Shown one piece after another: positions 37,501 to 51,649 of a DNA stretch of 64,000 bases. Both the position numbers and the translations under genes were made by a program. The DNA comes from Azolla pinnata (Eukaryota; Streptophyta; Polypodiopsida; Salviniales; Salviniaceae). A model generated the notes under the pieces. The model was given only the letters and a program-made list of their open reading frames with translations. It searched no databases and was not told where the DNA came from. The stretch covers positions 56,231 to 120,230 of the forward strand of contig JBBBWG010026979.1 of assembly GCA_037176905.1 (NCBI GenBank). Direction: 5' to 3'. Position 1 is the first letter of the stretch, and each line of letters starts with the position of its first letter.

Positions 37501-38281
37501 CAAGACCATCAGAAACCGAACCAAGAGGTACGACATATTGACCATCTGACATTGATCGGTTATTTTCACCCGCAGCAGTTATTACAATGTTGTGATCATC
37601 CCAAAATATTTCATCTGCCGTTGTTGTGTCTGTATCTCCTTCCAAACCTGCAGTCTGTATCTTCTGCAATGCAAACCAATCCTCTGCAATCACGGTATGC
37701 AACATCGTATCACATTGGACAGCATCAGATGACCTGCTAGTCAAACCAAATTGAGCTTCCTCCCCCACTTCAACGCGCACCTTCTTTGACACTGCTATAG
37801 TCAAGCTCTCATCAACAATCTCTACGGCCTCTTCTCTCGGATGCACATTGGGTAGCATCGTGAGTTCTCCTTGTAGAACAGGCCTTCTTTGCGTGTCTGT
37901 AAGAAGAAATCCTCTACCAAATGTCAAAGTTTCTTCATTATCTTGGGCCAGTATTTCCAATGAAGCCTGTAGCCTTTCGGCATCTTTCGGAGGAGATGCA
38001 TAGCTGGAATAGAGTTGAGGAGACGCGTCCACTTGTTTTTCAAAGAAGGCCTCCCCTTTGCTGTTGAGAGCCATGGAGAAGCTAGCCTTGACATCATTGA
38101 CCCAGATCTCGACACGTCTACCGCTCCCATCTGCACCCTGCGGATCAAACCGTCTGACATACCAGGGGGAGCTTCGGAACGACCCATCATCCTGCTGCAC
38201 GACGATGATGTCGACCGCGCCTTGAAATGGCGCATAGACACCCTGGGACAAATAGTTCCCGAGCTTCACAATCGACAACAT
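34504..38281 (-). CDS. PAH: Lipin-type phosphatidate phosphatase (PAH)
   Basis: Ten exons (38281-37073, 36988-36915, 36239-36155, 35786-35700, 35623-35551, 35227-35184, 35106-34978, 34901-34803, 34692-34622, 34540-34504) give 635 residues. The N-LIP domain is at residues 1-90 ([32 protein letters not shown]). The C-LIP HAD phosphatase domain starts near residue 405 with the catalytic DxDxT motif as [52 protein letters not shown] and [20 protein letters not shown] follow. The enzyme dephosphorylates phosphatidate to diacylglycerol and controls phospholipid supply at the ER. The protein is shorter than Arabidopsis PAH1/2 (about 900), mainly in the linker. A second ATG 14 bases upstream, in another frame, overlaps the start. 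The final intron is only 81 bases and open in frame. Confidence 0.9.
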
Positions 38282-39398
38282 ACCGGGCACACCATCAATC
38301 AAGCCAGCAGCCTCATTCCATGGAGCTGTTTATCTCTTATTCTCCACAAATGCCTTCATGGTGGAGGGAGGGTTGTTCTGGGGCAGGATTCCCCAGTTTA
38401 TGGCAAGCCAAAACAAGGAAGGGAAGGGGGTGGAAATAGCAAGGTGTTACAGGCAAAGACCAGACCTGGGCTGGGCTGACCTGGCGATGGCGATGGCGAT
38501 GATGCCGGATGGATCGTGGCTCTGAGTGCGACGCTCGATTTGATCTGCTCCTTGGTGGTGATGCACCTGGACAGATCAGGAAGAGGAATCTTCCTGCTAC
38601 AAATGGAGCTTTGCCTTGTCTTTCTTGGCCCAAAATCTGTGTAGTATATATACACCGTATATAATACATGTATAATACTGTATCTGCCCATGTATTATAC
38701 ACTGTATAAACTCTTGTACATGTTGAGATTTATACACTCTCTTTGTTGTGGATGAAATCAAACATCATGAACTGAACCTCCAATTCATACACATTTCATA
38801 GATCCATGCAATTGATATACTCTTCATAGATCCATTCAATTCATTTCCTCTTCATAGATCCATTCAATTCATTTACTCTTCATAGATCCATTCAAAAACT
38901 CCATATACTACTCATATGGATCCAGGATACATTGCCTTTTGATACATAGATCCATTCAAAAATTCCATATACTACTCATATGGATCCAAGATCCATATAC
39001 TACTCATATGATTCACATTCAAAAATGCAATGATTCCATATGTATAGATTTCAACTACGCGGTAACGAAATCATTCTCTTATATAACTAACTTTAGAGGA
39101 TGAAAAATGATCCCAACCATTAGTTACAACGGATTGCCATCGTGTTTTTCGGCTCCTACTGAAACCTTCTTTCTTATTCTTTCTTCTTCCCTCGATCTGG
39201 CAAAAAAAAACCCCTTGCATGGCAGTCTTGATTAGCATTTTTCAAAAAATAAGGCAGTGTACAGGTACAAGAATTGCCTTATGGAGACATTACAGAAATT
39301 GTGAGGGGGGGGGGGGGGGGCTCAATTGCTACAAGAATTTGACCCCCTATATATCGATCAAAATCACGGCATATAAAGACAGTAATCCTTTCAAGTCA
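38282..39398. other. Lipin upstream region with AT-rich palindromes
   Basis: This holds the lipin promoter and leader on its left part and the DRP2 3' flank on its right. 38640-38705 is rich in TATATA/TGTATA palindromic stretches. A homopolymer of about 15 G lies at 39305-39320. No gene is seen. Confidence 0.5.
38790..39015. repeat. 33-bp minisatellite (CATAGATCCATTCAA)
   Basis: At least four units of about 32-34 bases (38795-38895) repeat CTTCATAGATCCATTCAATT with CATTTACT-type spacers. A second, related pair of units (38890-39010) repeats CCATATACTACTCATATG followed by GATCCA. Confidence 0.85.
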
Positions 39399-42300
39399 TC
39401 AATATCTATACATCGATCCCCCCGAGGAAGGCGGAACCGGTGGCAAGCGAGAAGGTGTTCTTCTGTTGCTGACGTTTACATCACCGTTATCTTCCTGGTC
39501 ACCAAATCTTCGGCTATTTCCTCCATTTGAGGATGCTCGGTAGCTGTCGTTCCCAGCATCTTCGAATGCAACTCGCCAATCCTCACCCCTCCCCATACCA
39601 TCACTTCCTGACCGAGTTGCACATCATATCATAACAGATTTTTTAGCAAATGGGTTAACTAGACTACTACTAAAACATAATGATTGTGCAAAAACTGAAA
39701 TGTACCACCAGCTGTGGAATCACGCGATTCATGGATGCTTAATTGACGGGTTAACCGGCTAAGTAAGGAAGCTTGCAGCTTCGCACGCTCACGCCGTTTC
39801 TTGACATCTTTATCCTCTTCCAGAAGTGCCTCAATAACTTCATTTGGCTTTGCACTGCATGTTTTTCAAAAGCTTTCAATAATTGCGTTCTACAACAAGA
39901 CCTCTGTACAACGAACGGCCCAGATCAAAGGTACCTGATAGAGCTATAAAGTTGGTTCAACATTGCATCTTTTGCTCTTTCAACTTGACACAGGACCACC
40001 GCCTGTAATGCACCGTTTGAGAGTAAAAACGATGTGTTATGCATGTCAGACGTGCAGAACTCTCAAAAAAATACTGACCTTCGGAATGTTGGCAGCCAAG
40101 CTGTTTAATACAGCTTCAACGTAATCACGCACTTCTTGAGCCATCAGTTTCAGGTCTTCATCTGGATCAAGAGGCCTCCTCATGACAGTATCCTAGAGAA
40201 ATTATCAGTGAAATATTCAGGCAAGCAATAAAGCCGAATGAGATGGGAATATTCTGAAATTTATGATATTTGAATTTCTAATTAGTCCAACCACTATTTG
40301 CATAAACAAATATAGAATCACATACAAGCGAACCATCTGAAAAACTTGTTTTTATTGTAGAGTCTGAATCATTTGAAGGACCTTTCGCTCCTTTAGATGC
40401 CTGAGCCTTAATAAGTAATTTTGCAATCCACTCCTTTCTGTCTATAGCACTTTCAGCCTTGAGCACTACAGAATGGTGTGCTACATTAAAAACAACCACG
40501 CCTTTTGCATTAGATTACATAAATTGCCCCCAAGACATCAATGCTGGATAACAAGCTTAGATTCACACCTTTTACAACAGTCTTGTACGATACTTTGTTA
40601 CTGATTTTGAAGCAGAAGCCATCACTGGTATCTTGAGCGTTCGCTTTGTCCTTCTTTGAGCTCTTAGATTTTGGTGCCTCGTCAGTGGTATCCTTTTCAG
40701 ACCACTCCTCAACAATACATTCCTGTATGCATGTTACCAGCAAACCAAAAATGAGGGACATGCAGTTTGAAATATCAATCTAAGTTTAGAATCATGTAAC
40801 TAGAATCTCACATCCAAACTGATGACTCCTCTAAATAGCTTTTCATCTGAACTTTTGGTATATCCCAGCTGCAGATATAAAAGTCAAATGAATTCACCCT
40901 TCTTTCCATAAAATATTTCACATGTATTCAACAAGATATTCACCTTTCCATTTTTCTCATTCAGAACAAACCATCGTTTCTTCCAGGCATTCGATTTTGA
41001 ACTTTTCTTAAACAGATATCCTGTTTCAAGCGCCAAGCAAAATAGAGCGGAATTAAAGTTAAAACAACCACGCACATGCCGAACACCTGCTGGTGGATTA
41101 TGGCTCGCTACTACTACAGAAAATCCAACCTGCTGTAAGCTCTCCAGCAGATCCAGCTGTTTGCAATGAAGATGTCTCTTTTGTATCTTTTTCTGACGTA
41201 AGCTTATCTTTCAATGACTTTAAACTACCTCCTGTTTGGGGAGGAGGTGTCGATGACTAGAGAACAATACAGAATATATGTTTAACAAAAAAATTGCCAT
41301 TGGGATTTAGGCAAAGAATATTATAATAGAGAAACATACTCTATTCATTAGAGACTGCTCTGCTTCTTGAACTTTTTTAGATGTTTTTTGCCTTAATTCA
41401 TCTTCTCTTCGTTGTCTATCTATTCTGTACAAATGATACAACACAGCAATCTATTATATAAGAAATATCAGATAAATGACCTTTAGAAAGTTTGTAGAAA
41501 TATAAGATTATATACATGCATGTTCTTACCTTGAACTATTTCACTATTGCTAAAATCCTAATGAAACGCATACTATAGCACACAAGCCAATAGAGAACCC
41601 CTTCAAGCTTCCTTTACACAGAATAGCAGAAAGAGCACGTGTTATGGAAACAGATCTCTCAAATACAGAAGATGATGCCCATCTTTGCCAAATACATGTG
41701 AAACCCATATGCAACATAAAATGTCGATTTTTCAGTTTTAATCTTTTTGTTGCATGCAAATCTCTCCCTCCAAAACAAATATCAGATGGACACTCAGATA
41801 GCAGATTAGCCAATTCCTATATATAGTAATATACACATTCACCACTCTACGCACATGCCACAAATTGAAACCAATAACCCATCAGCCGTTAAAGATATTT
41901 TATCTACCTGCGTTGCACAAGCCGAATAAAGTGTTGAGGCGGTATAAATGCTCTTTCCATGTCCACTAGGGCAACAACCATCTTCCTTGATTCTCCACGA
42001 TAATCATCAAGGGCAGCACTTGCTATAGCCACAACCTACATCAATCCTCAATAAATGAAAGCTCATAATTTGATATGTTGCACACATGAACACTCACACA
42101 CATCAATTTTACCTCGCGCTTAAAGGGAGGATATCTTCCCAATCCTGATGTAGAAGATGCAGCTGATGAAACAATGTCAACCAGGATGTGATGAACCTGG
42201 ATTTTAATAATTACAAATGTCAACAGAAAAGGATACATAAACAAGATGCATTGAAACTTATTTCATATCAGCTCCAGTTTCCATTGTGATTTCCTCAATT

Positions 42301-45300
42301 GTTTTAAATCTTGTTGTTTTAAGTCTCAGAGTCTTTTGTAAGCAGTATGGAAGCCATTTCCTGCAGATTTCGGTTTTTTGTTCACAGTATGCATAGTACA
42401 GCTATTTGTAGAATGTTACTTTCTTCTGAAAATTAAGAACGGTGGTTAGTACTCCCAATTAAATCTAGCTAAACACTACCTTGAACTTACCACCCTTCCA
42501 AATTCTATTACCTTATGTCGGTAGCTCACTAGAGAACTAGCAGTCAAGTGAAAGCCAATCTAGACACTGTGCCTCCTCTTCCAGGATTATGCTTGGGGGA
42601 AACAATTATATAAATATTACTATATACTGGAAGCATTTTGGTGAAGACCAATTATGTAGTGGAACTATAAAGATAAGTGATAGGCACCACTAAAGCATGG
42701 GTAATGAGATCAAAAGCAGAACTAAGAAAGGTGGCAAAATACCTAGGAACAACACTCACAGGGCCTCAGTTCTCCAGTTATTAATGCTCAGCTTCCTCAT
42801 GGATATGCAGCCCTTAGTGCCCTTAAGCGACAATGTACACAAAGCCACGAACTGAATAGTGGTTATATTTTTGTACACTTGTGAGTGTAGACAGAGATAT
42901 CCACTTCTCAGTTTCTACCATATATTTCCGCTTATTTGATGAACCTCGATTCATCTACTTCAACTATGGGGAATAATATGTGTATAAAGTTATCACAGAG
43001 TAGCAACATCTATTACATAAAATTACCATTACAATTGAAGCTACAGTACCATTATTTAGTTTCCATATTGACTTGCGATCATATAATCACAGATATATGA
43101 TAAACAATACCGACTCTTTTCAATAACAGTTTCTTCAACAGCTGCTATTCCAAAAATAATATCGCCGTGCAGGTAACAGAAAACATGGTGGCACTCACCT
43201 CATCAACACACTGTCGTGCTGGCTCTTTCGCTAATTCCAAGACCTTGCGAACAAGCGATCTAAGACCTTTTTCTGGAGATATGAGGTAAGGTAGATATCC
43301 ATCTGCTTCAAGAACAACCTGATATATGCACATGTGAACAATTATCGGAGGCCATTTCACAGCCCAAAAAAGCAAAAGCATGTATGTCTCTAAGACCATG
43401 TAAGAATTCACACATACGATTGCTAGCTGGGAGTTTCAAAAGAATCAGATTAATTCAGTACCTATTACATTTGACAATGTACCAAAATTGTAAACCAAAT
43501 TTATTGAGTTTATAACTCAGTTACGTATTTGTTGCAAGTAATTTATCAATCTGCTCCATAACATTAGAAAGTTTTTAATAGGGGATAATTTATAATCATT
43601 AGAGAATATGAATAGTCACTTTTGTATATATGAAGAGCTAATGAGTTATCTGCATGAAGTCACAAAACATTAAACCCTACATGATTTAAGTATTAATCAC
43701 AATAAGCTTGGGATTTGATTTGCAATTTGCATAAGTACCTTCTTAACGTTATTCAAATCAAACAGGTCATTCAAAGGAAGTTGTTTAATCCGATTGGGAA
43801 GTGCTCCTTCGAAGCTTGTCACTACTTTCCAACTTCCACCCTGACATGCATATTCAATCCAATCACAAATATCGGATTTATAAACCTCAAAATCACAGGC
43901 TTTAAAAACCATTGTAAACTGTGAATAACCATGCCATAAAATCATGATACATTATTCGGTAACTTTTCAAAAATACAATGAACCCACTACATATCTAACA
44001 ACATGCCAATAGGTTGCTATCGCCAACAAAAGTGACATTGACATTGACAAGCACAGGTACCAAGATACAATATACATGTACCATATCATTGGCTAGCCAG
44101 TTTCTTGAACACCCTATGAGATCCCATCAGTGTCTTCCATCTTTGCCTCAATCCATCACAACCACATAATACAGGCATCATTTCCCTGACCATCACTGCA
44201 CTTTATGTTCTTTAGAAAACTTATTTCTTTCACTTTTACAGTATCAATCATCTTGAGCTAACCATGTCTCACAGAAAAAATTCTGCCTCCAATAAATGTT
44301 GAACACATAGTGAATGTTCGTTAAAGCAAATGATTTTGGCCTTAAAGTTGACAATAATTGGTCAGCATAAACGACTCCAGAATAGTGAAACTTAAAGTAG
44401 AAAATACATAAACGTGTTAGACCAACATCTGGGTAGCAAAAGCATCAAATAAATAAAGCTGTCTCATTTGTGGTAGATAACTATTTTGAGATGCACTCTT
44501 TCTAGGCCTTATTGGCTTTTTGACTCTGCTTAAACATGAGAAAAGAATGTTTGACCGAAAAAAGAATAGAATATAGTAATACAGTACATACCTCCCCTGT
44601 ATTTATATGCTGTAGGAATTTGTCCTCAAACTCCCGGCATAGCTCTAAAGCAATTGCACGAGTACCTTCAGATGTTTGCACCAGTGATTCTCCTAGCCTA
44701 GCGAACTCCTCATTCACCTGCTGAGAACGTCCTTCAAGCCTGCAAACAAAATTAAAATTAACGGGCATAAAATTTCTACAGAAAACAGATGACGACTACA
44801 TAGAGAGGGGATATACTCTTTAACATTAAGGCTAGTATTGTAGTTTTTTTTTCATGATGCACAAGACCTGGACAGGAACATAGTTCTTAAACACTGGCCT
44901 TACATGAGAGAATGTGGAAAATAGGAATATGAGAGAAGCTATAATATCCCGCATGCACATAGCTCATAATCATCAGGAATATGATGGAAAAATCTAGCCA
45001 TACATGAGAATCATGCAGTTGTTAAACATATTCAGCAAAAAAATGAAATGAGACATATCATTGAGAAACTGACTTAAGAGTTTCCATGCACAGCCGTTAT
45101 AAAAACCTTTCATATGAATACACTTTAAAAACTTGTTGACATGCAGTGGGAGAATTAACAAGTGAAGGTATAAATATCAAACAATACAACATTCACGTGC
45201 AAGGAAAACAGGATCATTGCAACAATTGCATTTGAAACCATTTTAACTCTGACACAGTTATGATCCGATGTCTGTCAAACGACACTATGCATTACCTCTA

Positions 45301-48300
45301 CAGATAATACTCCAGTATCTCTTTATCCAAACATGAAAGTATACAGAATGTGCTGGTGAACTTGGGATTTGACATAATGAATGGTACAAGTGGACTCAAA
45401 ATACGAGTAGCAGAAGGAAACAGATCAGAAATATGCACAATAAACACAAGCATATCCTTACTACTTGTTCCTATTCCCTCAAAATATGCAAAATTAGAAA
45501 TTAGAACAAACCCGGAAAGAATGCTGGGAAGCCGCAACTTCAGACGCTTCTGTATCTGCTTTGCAAGTGTATCCACTAATGCATTTCTTCCCAGCTTAGA
45601 CTGTGGAGCACTATTAAGTATGGATTTTAGGTTTTCCATTTCAGCTCTCCATGCTGTCTCTAAAGAATTATCACTTCCAACAGAACCAGCATGAGCAGCT
45701 GCAATTGAAACCGATTGTCCGATCAAAGCTACCCATGGAACATCTGAAGTGATGGTTGGGCCTTGGCCTACAAGAAGAGCTTGAACAGCTGCGAGATTCC
45801 TCTGGTCATTGGCTGCTAGATCAACTTTACTTATAACTCCAACTGTTCTTGAGCCTGCCGCAGACCAAATCATCTAAAATCAAATTTCTTCACCAACTTC
45901 ACAAATTAGATCTTTAACTAGAACTACCATCAGGATCCATTTCATGTGCAAGCCGTAGACCCCGAGAACTGGAAATTTCTGGAGCCTGAGATGCAGGAAC
46001 AACTACAAGCAAGATCGAATCACTATTCCCTGCAAGTTCCTTGCCCTATCGATACCACACATGCAGACAGTAAAAAAATATTGCACATAAAACTTTTAGG
46101 ACAATAGGAGAAATTTATGGCATGCTCTTTAAAATCATCAGGTGAAGCTTTAAAACGAAGGCATCTGCTCACCAGAGAATCATCAAGCGGTCGCTGATCA
46201 ACACCAGGAAGGTCTATCAACCTCAGAGGTGGTGCTGTAGAATACATGAGAACAGAAAATTCAGACTCCTAAGGATAATAATGACACAAACAATGGGAAA
46301 TTAGTAACACTGAATTTCCATCATACTTTAGACTCTAATGACATATCAAAATCAGAAAAATTTCTATGCTGGCAGTCTTTAGTATGAAGTGCCAATCACC
46401 ATGATGCATGTACAATAATGCACAAAAGTTTGCCACCTAAAAGTATTATTATATGCTAGAACATATAATGACCTGGAGAAATATATTGGTTTAAGCATCA
46501 AAGTTGAAAAGATGAGCATGTCACCTGTGCTTGAACGAAGCTTAAGGCGAATTTCTTCAGGACGCCCTCTTCCTGAAGAGGATATTTGAATTGCTTTACT
46601 GAGTTTGTCTTGTAAAGAATGTCGAATCGTACCTGGTATAAACACAAGAAGATGATCATGTCATAACGGAAGTCTACACATGCTATGATCATACCAACCC
46701 TTATACATATATATAGATGAAGATCATTGGATTTTATGAATAGTTTTATATATGCCTACATTCTTAGTACAAAGATAGATATATACATGTGACATATCTT
46801 AAGCACAGAATCACATATACTTATTAGAGAAGAAGAATCTCAATATATGCATATGTGATAGATAAAACTTAACACTCCTTCGACGAAATGAACATTGACA
46901 AAATGAATATCTCAATGAGAATTGAAGTAAACATGTCATACAGAGTGAGTATTCCCCATTACGTCATCATCATCAATCCACCAGTGTACCACAAACTAAC
47001 ACTAGAAATCATATATCAAAATGCTAATTACGCAAACCATCATGGCAACACTCAGATGAACAATATAACCATGAAAATGCACAGCAGAATCCATGAAAGG
47101 AATCTAGTAAACAGCATGTAGGTAAAATACTACATTATCAAAATTTCGAACGAACTGTTTAAGTTCTCCAGTTTATGAAATCAGAATCTAATGATTTTGT
47201 ATAAATGATGAACTGTTAACAAACATCAAGCTATTTCCAAGAAGTATTGCACTTGAAGCTCTGGTTTTTGTGTGTATAATAATCCTATGTGACCGGATAA
47301 TCAGCCACTATAGAATGACAAGAAGACCTGGGGAATTCCTAGAAATGAGAGATTGCTGTTTCAGAATGCATTACATTGAAATACAATGTGGTGCTTTCAT
47401 GTATAATGAAAATTAGTGTACTTCCATTAATCATGGCATCCCTTGCAAATTTAGTAATATAAAATTTTCCTAATGCTCAACATGTACAATAGACATGAAG
47501 AAAACAAGAAAAATCATCATGAAACATTTTCTTTTGAACATATGAATTTGTTGGATAAAAGCGTTCTATGTACGAACCCCTACAAACAGGTCTCATCTCT
47601 GTTGATTCAATGATACTGGTGTGTCGTGGTCAACGAGAACTAATCATTGGGGATAGACAGACCAGTAAAACAGCAGTAGCTACAGATACAATTCTAAATC
47701 AGAAAGGACAAAATATTATCTGCATCTATGTTGCTATTGGTCAAAAGGCCTCTTCTGTAGCCCAGGTATTGATATTAATAAACCTCATTCATCCTATTTT
47801 ACCATCTAAGAAATAAAAATACAAAAACCAGAGTGGCCTAGGAAGTTACAACCAATAATATTTTCTTGTCTTTCAGAACAATAAACCAAAAATAAATGTG
47901 GCTCAAAAGAGTCCTGTCTTCAACACACACAAGATTCTCAATTTCAGATAATCTGAAACTTCTACATCCAAAAGATGTTCAATGTGGGACAACCCAAAAC
48001 AAAGACACAAAGAGTGACCCAGAAGGATAAATATATAGCAAAGACATAGGAACCTTATTAATTGATCGATAATAAGTAGATCAGAGGAAGAATAAAACTA
48101 ACGAAAGATATAAATCCACACTGTTATAAATATATAGCAACTTAACTTCAGTTACAGCTCATAATAAAAACCTTACTTGCTGAAACTTGTTGTACTTTAT
48201 TTTCGACTTGTACACCTAATCCTTTTCCGGATAATGAGTCATCACGTTCCATATCAATAATAATGGAAGCTCTAGTTACACCATTCTCTCCAGTTGGCTG

Positions 48301-49546
48301 GAAATTCGCAGAGTTATATGCAAAGGATATAGTGTCAAACACTCGAGCTTCACTCTTAAAGAAGAAAAATATTTCAAGGCACAATTTCTCTGGCCATCAG
48401 TTGATTGGATTACCAGGACTGGATGACCCATCAAGCTGTTGAGCACTGCTGACTTCCCAGCACCCTGTAAAAGCATGGCCATTCAAAATTTAGAGAAACA
48501 TGAAACGTCACCATCTGCAAATAAAGGAAGACATATTAATCTGATATATGACGTTAAAAAATGGCCTTTTACTGTGAACAAGAGATTAAAATGGCCATCA
48601 TATGATATTGAACAAACGATAAAAACAAGGGATCACATTTTCTAATGTTTTCTCTCTCCGAGATCACATCTGCTAAGGAACAAAACAAACCACTAGAGAT
48701 CTTGTAGAATGGCTGCACTACGAAGTTTCCTCATTGAATTACCAGAGGTAAGGAGACTATACGTGAGTCAACATCTTTAGCAAATCAATGCAACCAATGT
48801 CCATTACTTCACATTGTCGAGTTGTATAAAAGAGAATAGCTGGTATCAAAGTACCATGAGATTTAATTGCTCACATTCTTAAGGAAGCAACCCAACTTTT
48901 ACATTAGGCAGGTAAAAACAGGAACTTTGACTGTACAATGAGATCCAGACACTTCGTGTTGTTGAGCGATTCAGATAAATACAATGTACTGTGAAATCCA
49001 ATCATTCATGCGGTTGCAAAATCGAAATGGATGCTGCCATTCGATGAATAAAGCTCAGAAATTATCATGCGATTACATCAATCTTAAATTAAATAAAACC
49101 ATACGTCGGACGGCTAACATAGCACCATGAAATATCAACCACTGAATTGATTCAGAGAAAACAAACAAAATCGTTTTTTGTGTGGGATAAGCGCGATCAT
49201 ATGATGAGACCTTATTCCTCGGAACCAAACCAAACGTTATACTGCACATTATTCATAAGAGAAGATGCGAGCGTTTTCAAAGATCTGGTCATTGCATAAT
49301 GGCCATAGAAAATTAAGCAAGACGCCATTCCTAGCATAAGCAGAAGAAGCTGAGCAAGCAACTTGGTAGCTAAAAGGCACAGAAAAAAACTACGGATCCT
49401 AAAAGGCTTGGAGAACGAACCATGTTTCCGAGGACTATGACGTTGAGGAAGGACGATGCTTCTCTGAGTGCATCTTCGGGGTCCTCATCGGAGAGGAGAG
49501 CCTCGGCTTGCCTCATGGAGTCAGCGAGCTGTATCAGATTCTCCAT
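39399..49546 (-). CDS. DRP2: Dynamin-related protein 2 (GTPase, PH, GED, Pro-rich tail)
   Basis: Twenty-two exons join in frame to 900 residues. The first seven are 49546-49421, 48464-48414, 48297-48177, 46632-46525, 46234-46173, 46045-45928 and 45854-45512. The middle ones are 44739-44592, 43840-43739, 43318-43199, 42196-42113, 42035-41908, 41424-41340 and 41256-41130. The last eight are 41020-40944, 40868-40812, 40722-40569, 40480-40326, 40192-40079, 40002-39935, 39854-39709 and 39607-39399. G1 is [14 protein letters not shown], the G2 Thr is in GVTRASI, G3 is [10 protein letters not shown] and G4 is [10 protein letters not shown] domain starts [17 protein letters not shown], then come GED and a Pro-rich end ([11 protein letters not shown]). 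DRP2 pinches clathrin-coated vesicles at the plasma membrane, trans-Golgi and cell plate; PH binds phosphoinositides. The length matches the family. Exon 3 ends at GCAA/GTAAG, not at the next AAG/GTTTT. Confidence 0.93.
47560..47772 (+). pseudogene. atpA: Nuclear copy of plastid atpA fragment (NUPT)
   Basis: About 70 codons of the chloroplast ATP synthase alpha subunit are readable on the plus strand, from [12 protein letters not shown] through [20 protein letters not shown] and [18 protein letters not shown] to KASSVAQV. The surrounding sequence is not similar to atpA. Walker A reads GDRQTSKT where plastid atpA has GDRQTGKT, and several other residues differ (SVDSMILVC for AIDSMIPIG). It is therefore a decaying plastid-DNA insert. 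It lies inside intron 3 of DRP2, antisense to it, with no sign of expression. Confidence 0.9.
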
Positions 49547-51630
49547 GTTGCCGGCGGTTTGGCCTCGCGCGGAAGGAAGGAGGCGGAAGCTGGGGGGCAA
49601 AGAGAAGAAAAGAGCGCGGGGTGCGCCGAGATCCGCAGATAGAGGGAGAAAGATGAGACGGATGGCAGGGAAAACGGGAAGTAGAGGCGGCAAGCGAAAT
49701 GAGAGAGGGAGAGAGAAGGACCGACCTGGAATGAGGATGCGAGGAACGACGGGACGAGGGAGATCTGCGATTTCGGCGGGGGGGGGGAGAACCGGAAGGA
49801 TACGGCGAAGCGCACGGATGGATCGACGAGCGAAGTCCGAAGGAAGCAGGCGATCGATGGACGGATCGAAGGAAGGAAGGAAGGGACCAAAGAGTCTGCG
49901 TCTGCGAGGTCAGACTCTTGTATATTCCTTCTTCTCCCTCTCTTTTCTGTGTGTTTTCTTTTGGACGAAGAAGACGAAGAAGAAGAAGATGATGATGATG
50001 ATGATGATGGTGGTGATGATGATGATGGTGAAGAAGAAGAAGATGATGATGATGATGGTGGTGAGTTTGATTGCTGAGAGAGGTCCTGGGTTCGAATCCG
50101 AATTTAGCCACATTTTGCATTCACTGGGAATGATAAAAAAGAAGTTGTTTCTCTGTAATGAGATCCCGGGTCGAGTCCGATTCGGAGTCGGGGGGCCGAA
50201 TCGCATATATCTGCACCGCGAAACAGATGCATACGTACGTACGTTGCTCGTCGAAGCAGGCTGATTCCGAGTTCCGGGGCTTGTGAAACTTGCTCAGCTC
50301 GCGGCTCGGCACGCGAGAGAACGGCACGATCAGGTCACCGGATCGATCGATGCTCTGCTTCTTGCTTGGTTTTTTGGCCGAGCATCTAGAGCTAGTTTTA
50401 GGTGTGTGTGTGTGTGTGTGTGTATTTGAAGTGTGTTCGTCGAGTTCATATGTCAAGCCTGGCTTGTGTTTCCTTCCCTGATGAAAGTAGAAACTGGTAA
50501 TTGGAAGGGAACTAGCTCGATCGCTTCCATAGACCCCCATACTCGCATTCCCGTCTCTGCCGATTTCGAGCGTTTCCAGATCCGATCGGTGCCCCATCAT
50601 CTAACTTTGGCTATGTAGGCCAGCTGTCGATTCGCTCGTCCATTTTGCATCGCCTCTGTTAAAGCCCTTTCTGCGGCTCTCGCTCTCTCGCAATGCAAAA
50701 CTCGATCGACCAGTGCATCAGGACCCTCCTTGTTGCTGCACGAATTCCGTTGACTATCTTGTTTAGATCAGAATCGATGGCATGATGTTCGCCTCTGCGA
50801 TCTCTGACCATGCTCCAAGTTGATTTACAAAAAAAAATACAAAAGCAAAGCATTGTGCCATCGGCTCATCCCCCGAAATCCTCGCTATGAGAGAGATGCA
50901 CAAGCAGCCCCACTATAATTCGCGTTGCGTAAAAAATTGTAGAACGTTGTCCTGACAGATAGATCTGCTCGACCTACTACTATGTGCCTTCTGACAAAAG
51001 TTGGCCCAAAGGGCGTCGACGAAGAAACAAGTTTGTAACCTTGGAGATGGTCCTTGAGGTGATAGAAATCGTAATTCGCACTCTTTCTGATCCGCAATAA
51101 CCTGCCTATATCTGCAATAAGATTAGAGAAAACTACAGAAAACCTATCTTAGAATCAGTCACAGTTATTGTCCAGGCCATTGATAACGAGTTTGGAAGCC
51201 CATCATGCCCATAGTATATTATAATCAAGGCACATGTCTGCCAATAAATATAGCTTAAGCGCATCGAGATTGTAATCGGTACCCACACCCTTATACGAGG
51301 TTCTGATTCTATAATTCAATATCTATAGTTGAATCGAACTTTCCTTCGATTACAAGGGAATTCGACCAAACTAATCAAAATAACTATATTGTTCATCGTA
51401 CACAAATTGAATCAATCGGCCATAAACTTCCAGCATGGTCGAAGTTTCTATTAAGGACCGAGACATGTGCACCTACAATCTTTGGCGGCACGTTACGAAC
51501 CATGCTACTCCGAGCAAGGGGGGGGGGGGTGCAGTGCCACAACACACGGCGAATGTCGAGATTGCGAAGCTAGTCTGCGCATGCAGGTGGAGAAGGCCAT
51601 TCGATCGATCGATCAGACACTAGGAGCATA
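49547..51630. other. DRP2 5' leader/promoter and intergenic DNA
   Basis: 49965-50062 is a mixed (GAA)n/(GAT)n/(GGT)n trinucleotide tract. 50401-50422 is (GT)n. A run of 11 G lies near 51520. Two sequences resembling tRNA T-arms lie near 50087-50100 and 50160-50175. No coding region is supported. Confidence 0.5.
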
Positions 51631-51649
51631 AAAAACGAAAGGAGTCGGG

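Noticed and set aside
47568-47816. Functional ATP synthase alpha gene
   Set aside because: Only about 70 of roughly 500 codons are present, the P-loop is altered, and it sits antisense in an intron. It is a plastid DNA fragment.
50040-50180. tRNA gene suggested by GGGTTCGAATCC and GGGTCGAGTCC
   Set aside because: The T-stem does not pair properly, there is no D-arm or anticodon stem, and the upstream part is trinucleotide repeat. At most these are worn B-box remnants.
49422-50264. 280-codon plus-strand frame rich in Arg, Met and Lys
   Set aside because: It is antisense to DRP2 exon 1 and runs through the GAA/GAT microsatellite. It is low complexity with no domain.
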